Below are positions 4,015 to 6,776 of a stretch of DNA of 6,776 nucleotides, piece after piece. How positions within the stretch are numbered: the first letter of the stretch is position 1; each line of letters begins with the position of its first letter. Position numbers and translations under genes: made by a program. Source of the DNA: an uncultured Flavobacteriia bacterium (GTDB lineage: Bacteria; Bacteroidota; Bacteroidia; Flavobacteriales; Flavobacteriaceae); NCBI GenBank assembly GCA_946482495.1, contig CAMLRV010000126.1, positions 1-6,776 of the forward strand. The letters run 5' to 3'. Under the pieces are notes generated by a model, which was given only the letters and a program-made list of their open reading frames with translations, ran no database searches and was not told the origin of the DNA.

Positions 4015-6776
4015 CTATCTCTTTAATGAGAAGTGTGATTTAAACTGCTTTTGTTGATTGTTCTCTGTGTAATCTATCGTGAACCAATAATCAGAAGATG
4101 GGGCTTGCTGTCCGTTAAAAGTTCCATCCCACCCTTGACTTCCGTCAGTAGCTATTAATTGTTTAATTAATTTTCCATATCTATCAAAGATGTAAAGTTT
4201 TGCATCTCTTTGATTCAATCCAGCAATGCTCCAAGTATCATGTATTCCATCTCCATTTGGAGTGAAGTATTTTGGAAAATCTATTACCTCAACAGTTTGA
4301 GATAAATTCGTACATCCTTCTAAATCGGTTACTAAAATTGTGTGCGTTCCACCTTCCACTCCAGTGAAAATATTAGAACTTTGCCAAGCTCCATTATCAA
4401 TCGCATAAACTAAATTCCCAGTTCCAATCGGATTCACTGTAACAGTAATCGTAGCGTTATCTGTAAAAGCATCCGTTACCAATGTTGTAAAAGCTGTTGC
4501 TGGATAAATTTCCATTACATCTGCAGAAGCATCGGCATAACAGTTGGTTAAATTATTAGTCACAATCACCTGATAATTTCCTGCAATTGTAGCTTCATAC
4601 GTGGAAGTATTAGCACTTCCAATTAAGTCGTATGCATTAGTTGTAGTGTTAAATAAATACCATTCGTAAGAATAATTCGGATTAGATAATTGTGTGTCCA
4701 AAACATATCCTTGATAAGTTACTCCAGTCGATTGATTCACACAAATATGCCCATCCGTTAGCATTGGTTTTGGCAACGGATTTACTAAAACTGTAATGTC
4801 TGTTGAAGAACCTTGACACTGACCAATTACAGAAGTAATTCTATACGTAACAAAACCTTGAACATCAGAAGTATTTACTAACACATCATGAATAGAAATT
4901 GGTGCTAAACCACTTCCATTTTGAGAAAATCCTGATACATTATTAGAGTTTACCACTTGCCATTGTAACATTGTACCTGGAATCAATAAGTTTTCCGAAA
5001 CGTTAATATTCGTAGTTTCTCCACTACAAATTTCCGGTTGTGGCAATCCAATAGGATTACCTGGAATTGGGTTTACTGTAATAGTAACAGAAGTAACAGT
5101 AGCTCCAGAACAATTTCCATTTACTGGTGTGAAATTAAAACTAATTGTCCCAGCCACTAAAGGATTCGTTAAAGCCAATTGTAAATTTACGATTCCTGTT
5201 GTTGAAGTTCCATTCGTTGCGCCTCCTACAATTTGAACACCATTAGCAGTATTAATTTGCCAATTGTATGATGAAGCAGTTGGATTACTATTTGATGTTA
5301 ATATTACAAATTCATTATTACAAACCGTTGTTTTATCAGCAACAATTGAAAGTATAGTTGGAATTGGATTTACGGTAACTACAATTTCTTGCGGAGTTCC
5401 AGAACAACTTCCAATTTGTGGACTAACTAAAATGGTAATCGTTCCTCCTTGTAAATTATTAATCAGACTTACAAATTGATCAATATTATTTTCATCGCCA
5501 CTTGTGATTATACTTCCAAGATTATCTTTTCCGATTGTATTAGCATACGAAGCGCTCCAATTGAATGTAGTTCCGGGAACTGTACTTGTTAATTGCGAAG
5601 CAATATTCAATTGAGCTCCATTACAAACTGTAACATCTGGAATTTGAGTTATAAATTGAGGCGTTGTTGAAACAGAAACTGTTGCACTTTGACCCACAAC
5701 AGGAATTGTACAACCATTCAAACTTGCACTTGTTAAAGTATAAGTTGTATTTACCGATGGTGAAACCGGAATCGTATTACTTCCCGATGCACCAATAGTG
5801 AATGAACTTGGTGTTCCTGTCCAAGTGATTATAGTACCAGGTGTTGCCGTAACCGTTAAGTTAACTGGAATACCTGCACAAGTAGTTGTAGAACCTGAAA
5901 TTGTTATATTAGTTGGACTTGCACTTATAGTCACTGTAGCTACACTACTATCATCTGCACAAGGCGCAGTTGCTGTTAAAGTATACTTAAACGTACTTGT
6001 GTTTGCACCCACAGTTGGTGTAAATGTTCCTGCAACTGCGTTGAAAAGTCCTCCAGTTCCTGAAGTTCTTACCCAAGTTCCGCCAGTTTGTTCCCCAGTA
6101 ATTAAACTATATAAATCAATTACAGCAGTACTCGATTCGCAAATTGCTGTTCCACCATCTGCACCAGCATTAGGTTGTGCAGTAAAAGTAATTGTTGCTA
6201 CACTACTATCATTTACACAAGGAGCCAAGCCAGTTAAAGTATAAGTAAATGTCGAATTAGTTACACCTGCTGCTGGAGTAAATTTTCCGGCCGTAGCATT
6301 AAAGCTTCCGCCCGTTCCAGATGTTCTTGTCCAAGTTCCACCTGCTTGTTCACCTGAAATTAAACCAAATAAATCAATAGTAGTTGTGCTCGATTCACAA
6401 GCAACAATAGCTCCATCTGTTCCTGCATTAGGTTGTTGAGCAATTGTCATTGAAACTACACTTGAACTATTAACACAAGGAGCAGTTCCAACAATTGTAT
6501 ATGTAAAAGAAGAATTCGTAACTCCAACTGCAAAAGCAAATGTACCTGCTACCGCATTAAATGTTCCACCTGTTCCTGAAGTTCTTGTCCAAGTTCCTCC
6601 AGTTTGTTCCCCTGTAATTAATCCGTATAAATCAATTACAGAAGTATCTGTTTCACAAAACAATAAATTACCGCCAGTACCAGCATTTGGTTGTTGGTTG
6701 ATTGTAATTGTTGCAATACTAGAATCACTAACACATGGTGCTGTTCCTGCTAAAGTATAAGTAAAATCAGAAGTAC
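4015..6776 (-). CDS. Large multi-module T9SS type B substrate, adhesin-like (5' partial)
   Basis: The frame stays open to the window edge, so 919 C-terminal residues are visible and the true start is outside. The leftmost ATG-like start near 6663 is an internal TTG inside a repeat and is not the real start. Modules in visible numbering: 1-29 end of one 86-residue repeat; 30-115, 116-201 and 202-287 three full copies; 288-757 five more divergent PKD/Ig-like modules of 84-100 residues, several ending 'VTVNPIP' or similar; 758-832 a SprB-like module ('YAIDNGAWQSS', 'VTDLEGC'); 833-919 the gliding-motility-associated type B C-terminal domain (TIGR04131/CHU_C-like), with 'YFTPNGDGIHDTW', 'YIFDRYGKLIKQ' and 'GWDGTFNG'. 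This domain directs export through the T9SS. The composition is rich in Thr, Ser, Gly and Asn and poor in Lys. The likely role is a secreted or cell-surface adhesin; the ligand is unknown. It is transcribed alone or as the last gene of a unit, ending at the terminator at 3964-3997. Confidence 0.92.
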   Translation of the reverse strand, partial: TSDFTYTLAGTAPCVSDSSIATITINQQPNAGTGGNLLFCETDTSVIDLYGLITGEQTGGTWTRTSGTGGTFNAVAGTFAFAVGVTNSSFTYTIVGTAPCVNSSSVVSMTIAQQPNAGTDGAIVACESSTTTIDLFGLISGEQAGGTWTRTSGTGGSFNATAGKFTPAAGVTNSTFTYTLTGLAPCVNDSSVATITFTAQPNAGADGGTAICESSTAVIDLYSLITGEQTGGTWVRTSGTGGLFNAVAGTFTPTVGANTSTFKYTLTATAPCADDSSVATVTISASPTNITISGSTTTCAGIPVNLTVTATPGTIITWTGTPSSFTIGASGSNTIPVSPSVNTTYTLTSASLNGCTIPVVGQSATVSVSTTPQFITQIPDVTVCNGAQLNIASQLTSTVPGTTFNWSASYANTIGKDNLGSIITSGDENNIDQFVSLINNLQGGTITILVSPQIGSCSGTPQEIVVTVNPIPTILSIVADKTTVCNNEFVILTSNSNPTASSYNWQINTANGVQIVGGATNGTSTTGIVNLQLALTNPLVAGTISFNFTPVNGNCSGATVTSVTITVNPIPGNPIGLPQPEICSGETTNINVSENLLIPGTMLQWQVVNSNNVSGFSQNGSGLAPISIHDVLVNTSDVQGFVTYRITSVIGQCQGSSTDITVLVNPLPKPMLTDGHICVNQSTGVTYQGYVLDTQLSNPNYSYEWYLFNTTTNAYDLIGSANTSTYEATIAGNYQVIVTNNLTNCYADASADVMEIYPATAFTTLVTDAFTDNATITVTVNPIGTGNLVYAIDNGAWQSSNIFTGVEGGTHTILVTDLEGCTNLSQTVEVIDFPKYFTPNGDGIHDTWSIAGLNQRDAKLYIFDRYGKLIKQLIATDGSQGWDGTFNGQQAPSSDYWFTIDYTENNQQKQFKSHFSLKR
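4018..4278 (-). other. Type B T9SS C-terminal sorting domain
   Basis: The last 87 residues of the large protein match the gliding-motility C-terminal domain family: 'FPKYFTPNGDGIHDTW' at the start, 'LYIFDRYGKLIKQ' in the middle, 'GWDGTFNG' and 'SSDYWFTIDY' after it, and 'FKSHFSLKR' at the end. Known type B domains are recognised by the T9SS after Sec export. In F. johnsoniae SprB, type B export also requires the PorP/SprF-like partner usually encoded next to the substrate. No such partner gene follows this one; the next gene on the - strand is the unrelated membrane protein. Confidence 0.92.
4504..5913 (-). other. Block of five divergent PKD/Ig-like modules
   Basis: This part of the large protein encodes five modules of 84-100 residues (visible residues 288-371, 372-470, 471-570, 571-668, 669-757). 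Each starts near a short segment with a Cys ('TCAG', 'VCNG', 'VCNN', 'ICSG', 'ICVN'), and four carry a second Cys near the end. Two joints read 'VNPIP' and one 'VNPLP'. The pattern is that of PKD-like and Ig-like beta-sandwich domains stacked into a stalk. The modules differ from each other and from the 86-residue repeats. Confidence 0.7.
5914..6171 (-). repeat. 258-bp coding repeat, copy 4
   Basis: This copy encodes 86 residues beginning 'NAGADGG' and ending 'TISASP', the last full copy before the PKD-like block. Shared core: Cys at position 11, 'IDLYSLITGEQTGGTW', 'RTSGTGG', 'FNAVAGTFTP', and a second Cys at position 71. It has diverged slightly at the end ('PCADDSS'). Confidence 0.9.
6172..6429 (-). 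repeat. 258-bp coding repeat, copy 3
   Basis: This copy encodes 86 residues beginning 'NAGTDGA' and ending 'TFTAQP'. It carries Cys at positions 11 and 71, 'IDLFGLISGEQAGGTW', 'RTSGTGGSFNATAG' and 'PCVNDSSVATI'. Copy length is exactly equal to its neighbours, which points to duplication without indels. Confidence 0.9.
6430..6687 (-). repeat. 258-bp coding repeat, copy 2
   Basis: This copy encodes 86 residues beginning 'NAGTGGN' and ending 'TIAQQP'. Its core 'IDLYGLITGEQTGGTW' and 'RTSGTGGTFNAVAGTF' is nearly the same as in copy 4. At DNA level it shares runs such as GTTCCTGAAGTTCTT with copy 4, so the similarity extends to codons. Confidence 0.9.
6688..6776 (-). repeat. 258-bp coding repeat, copy 1 (cut by the window edge)
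   Basis: Only the last 29 residues are present: 'TSDFTYTLAGTAPCVSDSS', then 'IATITINQQP'. They match positions 58-86 of the other copies, including the Cys at position 71. The array therefore continues to the right of the window. Confidence 0.85.

Noticed and set aside
5264..5479. 71-residue open frame on the + strand
   Set aside because: It is antisense inside the PKD-like part of the large gene, with no promoter or recognisable motif.
5798..6244. 148-residue open frame on the + strand
   Set aside because: It runs antisense through the 86-residue repeats and is open only because of their codon pattern. Its Val/Pro/Ala-rich product has no domain, signal peptide or start context.
6661..6663. 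TTG as the start of the large gene
   Set aside because: The frame stays open to the window edge, and the residues upstream complete the 86-residue repeat pattern, so this codon is an internal Leu.
5914..6776. Direct repeats as a CRISPR array
   Set aside because: The repeats are 258 bp, contiguous, without spacers, and in frame in a coding sequence.

Overview
This is an AT-rich window that looks like a chromosomal segment of a Flavobacterium or close relative (Bacteroidota, Flavobacteriaceae). Four things point there. The last gene ends in a type B C-terminal sorting domain of the type IX secretion system (T9SS). Several promoters match the Bacteroidota -7 box TAnnTTTG. The starts lack Shine-Dalgarno sites. 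The signal peptides are of the flavobacterial 'MKK...Q' kind. No rRNA, tRNA, CRISPR array, transposase or phage gene is visible.

Layout. A short CAP/SCP-domain lipoprotein lies on the + strand (45-539), with a TAnnTTTG box at the extreme left edge and a strong GCAA-loop terminator behind it (564-597). Everything else is on the - strand. Read in the direction of transcription from the right edge, this is: (i) the 3' 2.76 kb of a very large repetitive surface or secreted protein (4015-6776, 5' end outside the window), closed by a terminator at 3964-3997; (ii) a 391-bp regulatory gap with two TAnnTTTG boxes and two perfect palindromes; (iii) a six-helix membrane protein of unknown function (2835-3623); (iv) 46 bp later, a secreted coiled-coil protein with a beta-rich C-terminus (1481-2788), probably in the same transcript; (v) a 239-bp gap with a good promoter and two inverted repeats; (vi) a small exported protein of unknown function (786-1241) with its own terminator (691-729). 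Genes (vi) and 45-539 converge, each with its own terminator.

How the genes work together. All five products are predicted to be exported or membrane-bound, so the window is about the cell envelope and surface. The large protein is a T9SS substrate built of near-identical 86-residue tandem modules, then PKD/Ig-like modules, a SprB-like module and the sorting domain, which is the architecture of flavobacterial adhesins and gliding-associated proteins. The membrane protein plus coiled-coil protein form a likely two-gene unit without a recognisable function, and they are the least explained part of the window. I see no clear evidence for a defence, biosynthetic or mobile system.
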